From positions 16,594 to 80,593 of the forward strand of contig JAGPCY010000040.1 in the NCBI GenBank assembly GCA_018057825.1: a stretch of DNA of 64,000 bases, in the 5' to 3' direction. This document shows positions 53,054 through 64,000 of the stretch, piece after piece (the first letter of the stretch is position 1; each line of letters opens with the position of its first letter). The notes below the pieces were generated by a model. The model was not told the DNA's origin. It saw only the letters and a list, made by a program, of their open reading frames with translations, and searched no databases. Source of the stretch: Kofleriaceae bacterium (lineage in GTDB: Bacteria; Myxococcota_A; Polyangia; Haliangiales; Haliangiaceae). The translations under genes and the position numbers were made by a program.

Positions 53054-54240
53054 CCGCGCGCGCCGCTCTGGCTGCGATCGCTCTGGCCGCGGTGGCGTTC
53101 GCCGCCCGGCCGGTCGCCGCCCAGTCGACGAGCTACCAGGCCAGCGGCGCCGCGCCGGCGTCGGCCGCGGACGCGCGGACCCAGGCGCTCGACGCGGCCT
53201 TCGCGACCGCGGTCACCGAGGCGGTGGCGGACCTGGCCGGCAAGGCCGCGCGCACCCAGGCCGCCGCGGTCGAGCGCGAGATCACCCGGCGGGCCCGACG
53301 CTTCGTCGCCGGCTACCGCGTGACCTCGGAGCGCACCGCCGGCGATCGCCTCGAGCTCGAGGTCGCGATCAAGATCGATCGCGACAAGCTCGCGGCCAAG
53401 CTGACCGAGCTCGGGGTCGCGCTGCGCGCGGCGCCGATCGCCGAGCCGGGTCCGCCGCCGGTGACCCTGCCGAGCGCCGCGATCCTCTTGCGGGTCATCG
53501 AGGGGGATCGGGTCACCGCGAGCTTCGGCGACCGCGCGCGCGCCGAGCTGCCCGGCCGTGCGGCGCTGGTCGCCGGCCTGACCCGGGCCGGCTACCGCCC
53601 GAGCGATGGCGCCATCGCCGGGCCCGATCCCGATGGCGACGGCGAGCTGCCGGTCGACGACGCCAGCGCTCGGGCCTTGGCCTCGGCGGTCGCCGCCGAC
53701 GCCGCGGTGGTCGCGTCGATCGCGGTCGGCACGTCGGCGCCGGTGCGCGGCGCGCCGATCCACGCCGCGGGCGCCCGCGGGCGGCTGCGCGTCGTCGACG
53801 TCGCCAGCGGTCGGGTGGTCACGGAGCTCGCGATCGCGACCGCGGCCTGGGGCGAGCCGACCGAGCTGACGACCCGGGCGGCGACCAACGCGGCCACCGC
53901 CCTGGCGCGCCAGGCCTGGGGCGAGCGGGCGCCGTCGGCCACGCCGGCCGCGGGCCCACCCCTCGTGGCGCGCGAGGGCGTGACGGTCCGCCTAGTCGGC
54001 GCCGGCGCGTGGCAGGCCGCCGCCCTGGTGCGCGCCGACCTGCTCGCGACCCCGGGCGTGACCGCGGCGCGCTGGGCCGGCGTCACCGGCGACGTGGTAG
54101 CCCTGGCGGTCGACGGCGCGACGGTCGAGCGCGCCGCCGCGGTGGCCAAGGCCACGCCAGGCTTCCAGGCCCGGACCCGCGTCGAGGACGGCGTGGTCGT
54201 GGTCCGGGTCAAGTCGATCGATCCGCCGGTGGCGCCGTGA
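53050..54240 (+). CDS. Exported protein with FlgT-N-like N-terminal domain
   Basis: 396 residues with a signal peptide ending ARPVAAQS. Residues 25-130 follow the pattern of FlgT N-terminal/DUF2066-type domains (ARTQALDAAFATAVTEAVADLAG, then RFVAGYRVTSERTAGDRLELEV). FlgT supports flagellar rings in Vibrio, but the domain also occurs in unrelated envelope proteins. A second repeat-like part (AADAAVVASIAVGTSAPV) resembles GNA1162-like lipoproteins. No flagellar genes are near. GTG start, coupled by GTGA at both ends. Confidence 0.65.
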   Translation: MTARAALAAIALAAVAFAARPVAAQSTSYQASGAAPASAADARTQALDAAFATAVTEAVADLAGKAARTQAAAVEREITRRARRFVAGYRVTSERTAGDRLELEVAIKIDRDKLAAKLTELGVALRAAPIAEPGPPPVTLPSAAILLRVIEGDRVTASFGDRARAELPGRAALVAGLTRAGYRPSDGAIAGPDPDGDGELPVDDASARALASAVAADAAVVASIAVGTSAPVRGAPIHAAGARGRLRVVDVASGRVVTELAIATAAWGEPTELTTRAATNAATALARQAWGERAPSATPAAGPPLVAREGVTVRLVGAGAWQAAALVRADLLATPGVTAARWAGVTGDVVALAVDGATVERAAAVAKATPGFQARTRVEDGVVVVRVKSIDPPVAP

Positions 54241-54554
54241 GGCAGGCCGTGGCCGTGGCGCTCTTGGCGACGCTCGGCGCGAGCGCCTGCGGCCGCGGTC
54301 GCCCCGCCGATCCCAATCGGGTCGACCGCGACGACGCCATCGTCTATCTCGAGGCCGCCGCCGGCGCCATGGTGTGGATCGACGGCCTCGAGGCCGGCAC
54401 CGTGCGCCAGCTCCGCGGCGGCATCGCGCTCGAGCCCGGGGCCCACCGCCTCGAGCTGCACCAGGACGGCTTCCATCCGCACTATCAGGACCTCGAGCTC
54501 GCGGTCGCCGAGCGTCGCCGCCTGACGATCGAGCTCGCGCCGGTCTTGCCGTAG
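54237..54554 (+). CDS. PEGA-domain lipoprotein
   Basis: 105 residues. The leader VALLATLGASAC is a lipobox. The mature part is a PEGA-like beta sandwich (GAMVWIDGLEAGTVRQLRG, LEPGAHRLELHQDGFHPHY, LAVAERRRLTIEL), a surface-associated fold common in myxobacteria. GTG start overlaps the upstream stop. It is followed by an AI-2E-type permease after 56 bp. Confidence 0.75.
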   Translation: MRQAVAVALLATLGASACGRGRPADPNRVDRDDAIVYLEAAAGAMVWIDGLEAGTVRQLRGGIALEPGAHRLELHQDGFHPHYQDLELAVAERRRLTIELAPVLP

Positions 54555-54610
54555 GGCTGGCTTCGCGGGCTCGCCGTAGCGCTGCGCGGCACCCGTAGTA
54601 TGGTCCGCGG

Positions 54611-55789
54611 GTGGCGAAACCGACCGACCCCAAGCCGGCCAACCTGACCTCCGATCCGCTGGTGGTGTCCCTGGTCCGCTGGCTGCTCATCCTCGTGTTC
54701 GTGGTGATCGGCTGGTGGGTCGTGTCCTACCTGGCGACGATCCTCGCGCCGATCTTGGCCGCCTTGGGCATCGCGTACCTGCTCGATCCGCTCCTCGAGA
54801 AGATGGTGGCCCGCGGCATGAGCCGCGCGGTCGCCGCGACCCTGCTCTTGTTCGGGTTCCTCGGCGCGCTGGCGGGCGCGGTCGCGCTCGGCGTGCCGGT
54901 CGTGATCCACCAGATCCAGAGCTTCGTCGACAGCGCGCCGGCCATGCTCGACAACGCCGACCGCTGGATCGCTGCGCGCTTCGACTTCCAGCTGAAGGAG
55001 CACCTGACCGCCGAGGAGCTCGAGCGAGTGCTGGGCGACGCGTCGCTGCCCCTCGAGGAGATCGTCACCGTGGCCCTGGGCGGCGCGTTGACCGTGCTGG
55101 CGGTCCTCGCCGAGTTCCTGCTCGTGCCGGTGTTCGCGTACTACTTCCTGCTCGACTGGCCGCGCATCCAGGAGCGGGTCATGAAGATCGTGCCGCCGCG
55201 GCGGCGGTCGCGGGTCGCGGATCTGCTGGGCGAGATCGACGGCGTGGTCTCGGGCTGGGTCCGCGGCCAGGCCATCGTCACCGGCATCCTCGCGATCCTC
55301 TACGCCCTCGCGTTCTCGATCGTCGGCGTGCCGCTGGCGATCCCGATCGGCCTGGTGGTCGGCCTCCTCACGATCATCCCCTTCGTCGGCACCTTCGTCG
55401 GCGCCGCGGTGACGCTGGTGGTGCTCCTGCTCGACTGGCCCGGGGCCGGCGTGGTCGGCGCGGTGGCCGCGGTGTTCGTGGTCCTGCACCTCCTCGAGGC
55501 CGCGGTGCTCACGCCGAAGATCGTCGGCCACAAGGTCGGGCTGTCGGAGTCGGCGGCGCTGTTCGCGGTGGTCGCCGGCGGCAAGCTCCTGGGCTTCGTC
55601 GGCATCCTCCTCGCGGTGCCGCTGGCCGCCACCGTCGCGGTGCTGCTCCGCCACGCGGTTCGCTACTACGAGACCACCGCGTTCTTCGGCGACGAGGCCG
55701 ACGCGATCGTGCCGGTGACCCCGGCCATGTCGGTCGTGCTCATGACCGAAGACCGGCCGGGCGGCAGCGGCGACGGGCAGGCGGGCTGA
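54611..55789 (+). CDS. AI-2E family transporter (PerM/YdiK-like)
   Basis: 392 residues, with about eight membrane spans: the N-terminal pair (VRWLLILVFVVIGWWVV), a soluble insert near 100-150 and a C-terminal group containing GVPLAIPIGLVVGLLTIIPFVG and GLSESAALFAVVAGGKLLGFVGI. This is the AI-2E/PerM pattern. Members export various small molecules or Na+/H+; the name does not imply quorum sensing. GTG start at 54611. A Gly-rich polar tail ends the protein. Confidence 0.85.
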   Translation: MAKPTDPKPANLTSDPLVVSLVRWLLILVFVVIGWWVVSYLATILAPILAALGIAYLLDPLLEKMVARGMSRAVAATLLLFGFLGALAGAVALGVPVVIHQIQSFVDSAPAMLDNADRWIAARFDFQLKEHLTAEELERVLGDASLPLEEIVTVALGGALTVLAVLAEFLLVPVFAYYFLLDWPRIQERVMKIVPPRRRSRVADLLGEIDGVVSGWVRGQAIVTGILAILYALAFSIVGVPLAIPIGLVVGLLTIIPFVGTFVGAAVTLVVLLLDWPGAGVVGAVAAVFVVLHLLEAAVLTPKIVGHKVGLSESAALFAVVAGGKLLGFVGILLAVPLAATVAVLLRHAVRYYETTAFFGDEADAIVPVTPAMSVVLMTEDRPGGSGDGQAG

Positions 55790-55952
55790 TCCGGTTTCGC
55801 GTCGGACCGTCCGTCAAACCGGAACCTGGCCGAACCAGATGCGCGGCGCCCCCGGTGTGTGTATCGTCGCGCCCGCAAATCGAGCTGAGCCCTTTGGCTC
55901 CAGCGCCGCGTGTCGCGTCGCTGCGCACCTGAACCCGATGGAGATGAGTACA

Positions 55953-56255
55953 ATGAAGAACATCCTGCGTAGTGGCGCTGTCCTCGCTATGGTCCTCGGT
56001 CTCGGCGCGTGCGGCGGCAAGGCCGACGAGGCGATCGCGGCCTTCAAGAAGGCGGCGGACGCCATGTGCGCCTGCAAGGACAAGGCGTGCGCCGACAAGG
56101 TCAACGCCGACCTCGAGAAGACCATGGAGAAGTTCAAGGACACCAAGGGCACCGAGGCCCAGGCCAAGTCCCTCGAGCCCGTCATGAAGAAGTACATGGA
56201 GTGCTCGATGAAGGCGATGGGCGCCGGTGGCGGTGACGCCCCGGCCGGCGGGTGA
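55953..56255 (+). CDS. Small Cys-containing helical lipoprotein
   Basis: 100 residues. The leader AMVLGLGAC is a lipobox. The mature part is a Lys/Glu-rich helix pair with CACKDKAC and a later Cys (KYMECSMKAMG), likely a helical hairpin closed by disulfides. It ends in a Gly-rich tail. The ATG at 55953 has GGAG nine bases upstream; ATG 55938 is possible. A rho-independent-type hairpin lies about 90 bp downstream. Small abundant lipoproteins of this look are common in Myxococcota. Confidence 0.78.
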   Translation: MKNILRSGAVLAMVLGLGACGGKADEAIAAFKKAADAMCACKDKACADKVNADLEKTMEKFKDTKGTEAQAKSLEPVMKKYMECSMKAMGAGGGDAPAGG

Positions 56256-56345
56256 TCGATCTCTGAACCCGGTGCGTGGTGCGCGGGGGTGGTGGTTCTT
56301 ACCGGGCGGGTGTCCGGAACCCCGTGCGCGCCGTGTTGATTCGTG

Positions 56346-56374
56346 AACCCGGTGCGCCGGGTTTTCGTGTTTTC
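56346..56374 (+). terminator. Rho-independent-type hairpin, copy 1
   Basis: AACCCGG-TGCG-CCGGGTT forms a 7-bp stem followed by TTCGTGTTTTC, an interrupted T run on the plus strand. It suits the lipoprotein gene ending at 56255. Confidence 0.6.
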
Positions 56375-56423
56375 GGTGCGTGGGCGGGTGTCCGGAACCC
56401 CGTGCGCGCCGGTCTGATTCGAG

Positions 56424-56452
56424 AACCCGGTGCGCCGGGTTTTCGTGTTTTC
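56424..56452 (+). terminator. Rho-independent-type hairpin, copy 2
   Basis: An exact copy of the hairpin at 56346, placed 78 bp further on within the tandem repeat, again followed by TTCGTGTTTTC. A double terminator between convergent genes is plausible. Confidence 0.6.
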
Positions 56453-56552
56453 GGTGTGTCGTGCGTGGTGCGCGGGGGCGTGGTTCTTACCGGACGGGTG
56501 TCCGGAACCCCCGTGCGCGCCGGTCTGGGTCGTGAACCGGGTGCGTGGTGCG

Positions 56553-57991
56553 CTAGAGGTGGATGGCGTGGCCGAGGGCGGCCTCGGAGGCCTCTTTGAT
56601 GGCCTCGGCGAAGGTCGGGTGGGCGTGGATGGTGTAGACGAGGCTCTCGGCGTTGACCTCGGTGGCCTTGGCCAGGGTCAGCTCGGCGATGAGGTCGGTG
56701 ACGGCGGGGCCGATCAGGTGGGCTCCGACCAGGGCGCCGGTCTCGGCGTGCCACAGCACCTTGACGAAGCCGGTCGCCTCGCCGGCGGCGACCGCCTTGC
56801 CCAGGGGCCGCCACGGGAACTTGCCGACCTTGACCGGGATCTGACGCTCGGTGGCCTTGGCCTCGGTCAGGCCGACCGACGCCACCTCGGGGTGGCAGTA
56901 GGTGCAGGCCGGGATCGTCCCGTAGTCGACCGCCACGGTCGTCACCCCGGCGATCTGCTCGGCCACCCACACGCCTTCCGCCGAGGCGGTGTGGGCCAGG
57001 CCGCGGCCGGCGACGTCGCCGATCGCCCACAGGCCGTCGCCACATCGGAGCTGGCCATCGACCGCGATGAAGCCGCGCTCGAGGCGGACGTCGTGATGCT
57101 CGAGGCCGAGGCCCTCGGTGTTGGCGGCGATGCCGGCCGCGCACAGGACGACGTCGGCGCGCAGCTCGCTGGCTGCGCCCTTGCCCGCCTCGACCGGCTC
57201 GATGGCCACGGTCGCGTGGTCACCGCGGTTGGTGGCGGCGGTGACCTTGTGGGCGAGCCTCAGCGCGATGCCGCGGCGCTCGAAGGCGCGGGCCAGCTCG
57301 GCCGAGACCTCGGCGTCTTCGTTGGGCACCAGGCGCGGCAGGTACTCGACGATCGTGACCTCGGTGCCCAGCGCCCGGTAGAAGCTGGCGAACTCGACGC
57401 CGATCGCCCCCGAGCCGATCACGACGAGCGAGCGCGGCTGCTGGGGCAGGGTCATGGCCTTGCGGTAGTCGACGATCCGCTCGCCGTCGAAGGCCACGCC
57501 GGGCAGCGGGCGGGCCCGGGCGCCGGTGGCCAGGATGACGTGGCGCGCCGACAGCACTCGGGTGCCGCCGCCGACGAGATCGACGTGGACCTGATGCGGG
57601 CGCCAGGCCCCGGGCCGCGGCAGGAGCCGCGCCGTGCCTCCGACGTGCTCGATCGCGTTCTTCTTGAGCAGGAACGCCACGCCCTTGGAGATCTTGGCCG
57701 CGACGTCGCGGCTGCGCTTGATCACCGCCGGGAAGTCGACCTCGACCGCGCCGGCCTTGAGCCCGAACTCGCCGGCGCGATGGAACAGCTCGAGGACCTC
57801 GGCGGTGCGGAGCAGCGCCTTGGTCGGGATGCAGCCCCAGTTGAGGCAGATGCCGCCGAGCTCGGCCTTCTCGACGCACGCGACCCTGAGCCCGAGCTGG
57901 GCGGCGCGGATCGCGGCGACGTAGCCGCCCGGGCCCGAGCCGATCACGACGACGTCGAAGGGCGCGGCGGGGTCGGTGGCGACCGGCGCAG

Positions 57992-57995
<4 letters not shown>
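56553..57995 (-). CDS. lpdA: Dihydrolipoyl dehydrogenase (pyruvate dehydrogenase E3)
   Basis: 480 residues. VVVIGSGPGGYVAAIRAAQLG is the FAD motif, GGICLNWGCIPTKALL the redox disulfide (CxxxxC), VVIGSGAIGVEFASFYRALG the NAD motif and HAHPTFAEA the catalytic His-Glu pair. It reoxidises the lipoyl arms of E2. The ATG at 57995 overlaps the E2 stop by four bases (ATGA). It is the last gene of the operon running from 61397. Length is normal. Confidence 0.96.
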
Positions 57996-59383
<1,388 letters not shown>

Positions 59384-59409
59384 CGTCTGTCGTCCTTCGG
59401 GGCTCGTGA

Positions 59410-60393
<984 letters not shown>

Positions 60394-60395
60394 GA

Positions 60396-61397
60396 CTACT
60401 GGGCTCCCTTCATGACGTAGGGGAAATAGGCGTCGGCGGCCGGGCTGTCCTCGGCGAACCGCACCGAGTCCTCGATCTCGGCCTTGACGTCCGCCTCGAG
60501 CGCCTCGAGGTCGGCGTCGGGCATGCCCAGCTCGACCAGTCGATTGCGCGAGCGGTTGAGCGGATCGCGGCGCCGCCACTCCTCGACCTCGTCCTTGGTC
60601 CGGTAAAGGCCCGGGTCGCTCATCGAGTGGCCGCGGAAGCGGTAGGTGACGATCTCGACCAGGGTCGGCTCGCCGGTGACCCGGGCCCGCTCGACCGCCT
60701 CGGCGATCCGCCGCTTGACCCGGATGACGTCGTCACCGTCGAAGCGATCGCGGGCCATGCCGTGGGCCAGGGCCCGCAGCGACACGTCCTCGACCGCCAG
60801 CGAGCGGTACAGCGGCGTGCCCATCGAGTACTGGTTGTTCTCGCAGATGAGCACGAGCGGCAGCTTCCACAGCGCGGCCAGGGCCAGGCCCTCGGCGAAG
60901 CCGCCGATGGTCGCGGCGCCATCGCCGAAGTAGCACAAGGTCACGCGACCATCGCCGCGGTACTTCGAGGCGAAGGCCGCGCCGGCCGCCAGCGGGACGT
61001 GGCCGCCGACGATGCCGTGACCGCCGAGGAAGTTGGTGGCCTTGTCGAACAGGTGCATCGAGCCGCCGAGCCCCTTCACCAGGCCGGTCTTCTTGCCGTA
61101 CAGCTCGGCCATGATGGGCCGCGCCGCGATGCCTTTGGCGTAGGCGTGGCCGTGCTCGCGGTAGGTCGCGACCACGTAGTCGTCGGGGCGGAGCGTCGCG
61201 ATCGAGCCGACGCACACCGCCTCCTGGCCGATGATGAGGTGGAGGAAGCCGCCGATCTTGCCTTGCGAGTAGGCCTTGGCGGAGGCCTCCTCCATCCGGC
61301 GGATCGCCAGCATCTGGCGGTAAAGCGGGGCCAGCTCGTCGACGGTGGTCGGCACCACCTGGTCGGGCTCGACCCGGGCGGAGTCAGGGGTCGTCAT
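60396..61397 (-). CDS. pdhA: Pyruvate dehydrogenase E1 component, alpha subunit
   Basis: 333 residues. HLIIGQEAVCVG, YREHGHAYAKGI, GGSMHLFDKATNFLGGHGIVGG and FGDGAATIGGFAEGLALAALWKLPL with the ThDP motif (GDGA...N, completed by CENNQYSMGT) are all present. RFRGHSMSDPGLYR is the phosphorylation-loop equivalent. It begins the four-gene pdhA-pdhB-E2-lpdA operon that makes acetyl-CoA. ATG start at 61397. Confidence 0.96.
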   Translation of the reverse strand: MTTPDSARVEPDQVVPTTVDELAPLYRQMLAIRRMEEASAKAYSQGKIGGFLHLIIGQEAVCVGSIATLRPDDYVVATYREHGHAYAKGIAARPIMAELYGKKTGLVKGLGGSMHLFDKATNFLGGHGIVGGHVPLAAGAAFASKYRGDGRVTLCYFGDGAATIGGFAEGLALAALWKLPLVLICENNQYSMGTPLYRSLAVEDVSLRALAHGMARDRFDGDDVIRVKRRIAEAVERARVTGEPTLVEIVTYRFRGHSMSDPGLYRTKDEVEEWRRRDPLNRSRNRLVELGMPDADLEALEADVKAEIEDSVRFAEDSPAADAYFPYVMKGAQ

Positions 61398-61499
61398 GGG
61401 TGCGGCACCATAGCGACTCGGCCTGGCGGTGGCACGCCGGCGGCGCGGGTTTCCGCGCGATCGCTGGCGCCGTGGCGCGCCGCGTCAGCCGCCGACCCG

Positions 61500-61928
61500 C
61501 TAGCGAGGCCGCAGATCGATCGTGACCATGGTGGTGCCGCCGGCGGCGTCGACCGCGCCCGAGGTCAGGAACTGCCCGGCCGGCGAGAACGCGGTGACCG
61601 CGACCTGGCGATAGCTCGGCGGCAGCTTGTCGAAGAAGAACGACCCTGGCGGGCACGGCACCGGGCGCAGGCCGTGGCGATCGGCGGTGGTGCGATCGGC
61701 GATCGCGACCTCGAGCTCGCCGATGCCGGCCGCGGCGCAGGAGGTGGCGTCGGCCGGGGCGCCGGCGATGGTCCAGCTCACCCGCAGCGAGGTCGGCGCG
61801 TCGGTACACACCCCGACGCGGGTACAGACCTCACCACCGCAGTCGTCATCGACGCGGCAGGTCGACGGCAGCGGCGGCGGACATCCGCCGAGCCCGAGGC
61901 AGGCGACCAGCGCGAGACGGCGCACCAC
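61500..61928 (-). CDS. Small Cys-rich lipoprotein
   Basis: 142 residues from the GTG at 61928 (GTG 61925 or an upstream codon at 61970 are alternatives). LALVACLGLGGC is the lipobox, and CRVDDDCGGEVCTRVGVC immediately follows, a Cys pattern seen in many myxobacterial secreted proteins. The rest is a short beta-rich domain. Function unknown. It lies downstream of the PHP-domain gene on the same strand. Confidence 0.7.
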   Translation of the reverse strand: MVRRLALVACLGLGGCPPPLPSTCRVDDDCGGEVCTRVGVCTDAPTSLRVSWTIAGAPADATSCAAAGIGELEVAIADRTTADRHGLRPVPCPPGSFFFDKLPPSYRQVAVTAFSPAGQFLTSGAVDAAGGTTMVTIDLRPR

Positions 61929-61971
61929 GAAAGCGTAGCATCGCCGGGGCGGAGCGCCGCCGCGGCCCACG

Positions 61972-63372
61972 TCACGGCACGACGTAGATCGGGTTGCTGT
62001 AGATCCACGGCAGCTCGCGCTCGGCGTAGGCCGGGCCGAGGGACCCCAGGTATGGCCCGAGGTGGCGCGGCGTCATGAGGATCTCGACCCGGTAGGCCCC
62101 CGGACGATCGAGCGGGACGGTCAGGGTCGGGCCCGGGCCGGCCGCGACCTCGGCGGCGCCGCCGGCGTCGATCCGGATCACCCGGGCGCGGATGTTCGGG
62201 GTCGGCAGGGTCGCGGCCAGCTCGAACACCGTCGGCACGGCGACCGTGAGCAGCGCGCCGCCGCTGGCCGGCAGCTCGCCGCCCTGCTCGACGGTCCCGG
62301 CGGGGCCGGTGGCGACGACGTCGAACCCGACCGGCGTGCCCAGGAGCTCGAAGGCGACGAACATCCGGCCGTCGGCGATCGCGGCCTCGATCGCCGCCGG
62401 GTCGCGGAGGCGATCGGTCAAGACGACGTTGCTGAACCAGCGCATCATCCGGCGGTACGAGTCGCCGCGCTCGCCGTCGCGCAGCGTCAGCGGCAGGGTG
62501 TTCTCGTGAGCGTCGGTGCCGGCCGAGCCGGTGACTCGCAGCCCGGCGGCGTGCAGCTCGTCCCAGCGGGCCAGCGCCGGGCCCGACGGCTCGAGGAACG
62601 ACAGGAGCGCCAGATCGGGCTCGGGGCCGGAGGTGGCCTGCTCGCCAAAAGCCAGGACCGCCTGGATCGCTCCGCCGCGATCGAGCCCGAGGTATTGCTC
62701 ACGGATGTCGGGGTCGAGGTTGGCGTGCAGGTTGTAAATCTCGATCCCGTCGGGCGCGAGGCGCACGAGCTCGGCGGTGGTGCGCTGCTCGGTGTGCGGG
62801 ATCCAGACTTGAGCGCCGGCGGCGCGGAAGGTCGCGACCGCCTCGGGCGTGTCGGCGTCGTAGGCGGCGTGGCGGGCGGCGGCGTCGCCCGGGACGTGGC
62901 GATCGAGCATGATCGGCATGAGCGGGTTTTCGCCGCCCACCGTGAGCACGACGGAGTGTTCGTCGGTGCATTTGCGCAGCGCCGCCACCGGCGCGGTCGA
63001 CGACGGCAGGAGTCGGTCGTCGGCGGCGGTGAGGAACAAGGTCGCGAACTCTTCGTCCGCCATCGAGTCGTCGTGGTCGGTGAGCGCGGCGTAGTCGATG
63101 CGCAGCTGGCACAGCGCCGCGCGCAGGTTGGCCAGGCAGATCGGGTCGGGGACGCCGCCGGGACGCGGGTTGCCGTCGCAGGCGTCGTGGGAGTACGGCG
63201 AGTGCAGGTGGATGATCCCGCGGGCCGGCGTGAGGCCGCGGCGGACCCCCATCACGGTGGCCGGCGGCAGGTCGGCACGCCAGGCCGGATACGGCGACGC
63301 GTCGATGGTCACGGTGTCGTCGCCGCCGCAGGCGAGGGCGGCGAGCACGGGTAGGGCGGCGCGGGCGCGCAT
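61972..63372 (-). CDS. PHP-domain lipoprotein
   Basis: 466 residues. The leader LPVLAALAC is a lipobox. Metal-binding motifs of the PHP superfamily are visible: GIIHLHSPYSHDAC (HxH), ALTDHDD (D-H), and GSAGTDAHEN (D-A-H) near residue 290. The PHP fold gives metal-dependent phosphoesterases, but exported members have been little studied. The C-terminal third is beta-rich. The promoter region contains the hexanucleotide array at 63416. ATG start at 63372. Confidence 0.8.
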   Translation of the reverse strand: MRARAALPVLAALACGGDDTVTIDASPYPAWRADLPPATVMGVRRGLTPARGIIHLHSPYSHDACDGNPRPGGVPDPICLANLRAALCQLRIDYAALTDHDDSMADEEFATLFLTAADDRLLPSSTAPVAALRKCTDEHSVVLTVGGENPLMPIMLDRHVPGDAAARHAAYDADTPEAVATFRAAGAQVWIPHTEQRTTAELVRLAPDGIEIYNLHANLDPDIREQYLGLDRGGAIQAVLAFGEQATSGPEPDLALLSFLEPSGPALARWDELHAAGLRVTGSAGTDAHENTLPLTLRDGERGDSYRRMMRWFSNVVLTDRLRDPAAIEAAIADGRMFVAFELLGTPVGFDVVATGPAGTVEQGGELPASGGALLTVAVPTVFELAATLPTPNIRARVIRIDAGGAAEVAAGPGPTLTVPLDRPGAYRVEILMTPRHLGPYLGSLGPAYAERELPWIYSNPIYVVP

Positions 63373-63415
63373 GGCCGGACGCTACACGACCGCGCTGGCG
63401 CCGGCGGGGATTTCG

Positions 63416-63499
<84 letters not shown>

Positions 63500-63662
63500 G
63501 GGTCGTTTTGGGAGGCAGGCGTGGCGGGCGGGGCGCGGGCGGCGCGGCGGGCCGGGAGAGGGGCGGGCGCGACGGGGCGCGGCGGCGGCGAAACCAGCGG
63601 ATCGGCCACGCCGCGACGGCGCGTGCGGGGGGCACGCGCTGGGCGGCGGACCGGGGCGGTCG

Positions 63663-64000
63663 TCACGCGACGGCGGCGACCGTGATGTTCGCGAAGCGGG
63701 CGAGCCAGTACGTGCCGGGCGGGAAGACCGCGGGCAGACCGGCCCGCCACAGCATCCGCGCGGCGCGGTAGGCGTCGATGAAGTCCCGATTGCGCTGCAG
63801 CGCCGCGACCCGCTGCCACCGGCTGCGCGCGGCGACCCGCGGCCGCAGGCCACCTCGCGGCGCCGGCCGATTGGGGCTCGACCGCCACGATTGCCGCAGC
63901 ACGCCCCGCCGCCCCAGCACCCGCGCGCCGGTCCGCCGCCGCTCGGCGGCCATGGCCTCCTCGACGGCCGCCACCCGCTCCCGCAGCTCGCGCCGCACCA
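63663..64000 (-). CDS. Partial gene, possibly transposase-associated
   Basis: The C-terminal 111 residues of a protein running off the right edge: a basic, helical segment (RVAAVEEAMAAERRRTGARV), then LGRRGVLRQSWRSSP, ALQRNRDFIDAYRAARMLWRAG and the end AVFPPGTYWLARFANITVAA. The closing 'FPxGTYWLxxxAxV' run recalls the C-terminus of some REP-associated Y1 transposase-like proteins, by memory only. No start is visible. The assignment is weak. Confidence 0.4.
   Translation of the reverse strand, partial: VRRELRERVAAVEEAMAAERRRTGARVLGRRGVLRQSWRSSPNRPAPRGGLRPRVAARSRWQRVAALQRNRDFIDAYRAARMLWRAGLPAVFPPGTYWLARFANITVAAVA

Larger units (their letters stand above)
56265..56552. repeat. Tandem repeats of about 78-95 bp with embedded terminator hairpins
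   Basis: The spacer between convergent genes ending at 56255 and 56553 contains repeated blocks: GGGTGTCCGGAACCCCGTGC recurs at about 56307, 56385 and 56501, and GAACCCGGTGCG at about 56266, 56345 and 56423 with a degraded copy at 56534. The 5' and 3' copies also share a CGTGGTGCGCGGGG block. There is no ORF of substance. Confidence 0.85.

Noticed and set aside
63500..63662. An 87-codon Arg/Gly-rich plus-strand frame at 63508-63771
   Set aside because: Extreme low complexity, overlap with the better-supported partial gene on the minus strand, and no ribosome site.

Overview
This 64 kb window is very GC-rich chromosomal DNA (roughly 70% or more by eye), most likely from a myxobacterium (Myxococcota). 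Three things point there: a C-terminal MYXO-CTERM-type sorting signal on the DUF2330 protein at 19904-21430, MopE-type and Cys-rich secreted repeats, and many short lipoproteins with an AgmX/PglI-like paired-Cys domain. There is no rRNA, CRISPR array, prophage or intact insertion sequence. One tRNA gene, tRNA-Val(CAC), lies at 43416-43487. Many genes overlap by 1 or 4 bases (GTGA, ATGA, TGATG), and GTG starts are common.

Layout. 0.1-10.9 kb: an envelope or lipid head-group locus with two MOP-type flippases, four CDP-alcohol phosphotransferases, two sugar-nucleotidyltransferase-fold cytidylyltransferases (one inositol-phosphate type, one LicC type) and a HisC/CobD-like PLP enzyme. 10.9-15.2 kb: riboflavin genes ribE, ribB-type with a degenerate GTP cyclohydrolase II domain, and ribH, then nusB and two coupled genes of unclear role. 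15.2-17.2 kb: a dienoyl-CoA isomerase-like crotonase and a monofunctional transglycosylase with a coupled small membrane protein. 17.4-24.6 kb: large secreted or surface proteins. 25.4-34.5 kb: acyl-CoA and methylmalonyl-CoA metabolism (enoyl-CoA hydratase, two acyl-CoA dehydrogenases, a B12-binding mutase subunit, MeaB) interleaved with lipoproteins. 34.6-39.9 kb: an SPFH protein with a ribbon-helix-helix protein next to a perfect 30-bp palindrome, an SDR, lipoproteins, a frameshifted gene and a hairpin-repeat array. 39.9-43.5 kb: sigma-70 factor, Nudix hydrolase, a paralogous pair, tRNA-Val. 43.6-49.2 kb: RidA and acetyl-CoA synthetase between two CxxCH lipoproteins. 49.4-56.3 kb: guaB-guaA and a coupled envelope run. 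56.5-61.4 kb: a complete pyruvate dehydrogenase operon. 61.5-64 kb: lipoproteins, a PHP-domain protein and a partial gene.

The most unusual structural feature is in the spacers. Six arrays of 6-bp repeats are present, five of the (TCGGYC)n type and one of (GGGATC)n. Five of the six lie exactly between the 3' ends of convergent genes. A second family of about 85-130 bp elements, made of two or three hairpins, forms a seven-copy array at 39.2-39.9 kb and an inverted pair at 47.8-48.1 kb. Its stems change sequence between copies while keeping base pairing.

The most interesting gene system is the 0.1-10.9 kb locus. The likely scheme, which is inference, is that cytidylyltransferases make one or more CDP-activated polar alcohols, the CDP-alcohol phosphotransferases attach them to lipid or glycan, and the flippases export the product.
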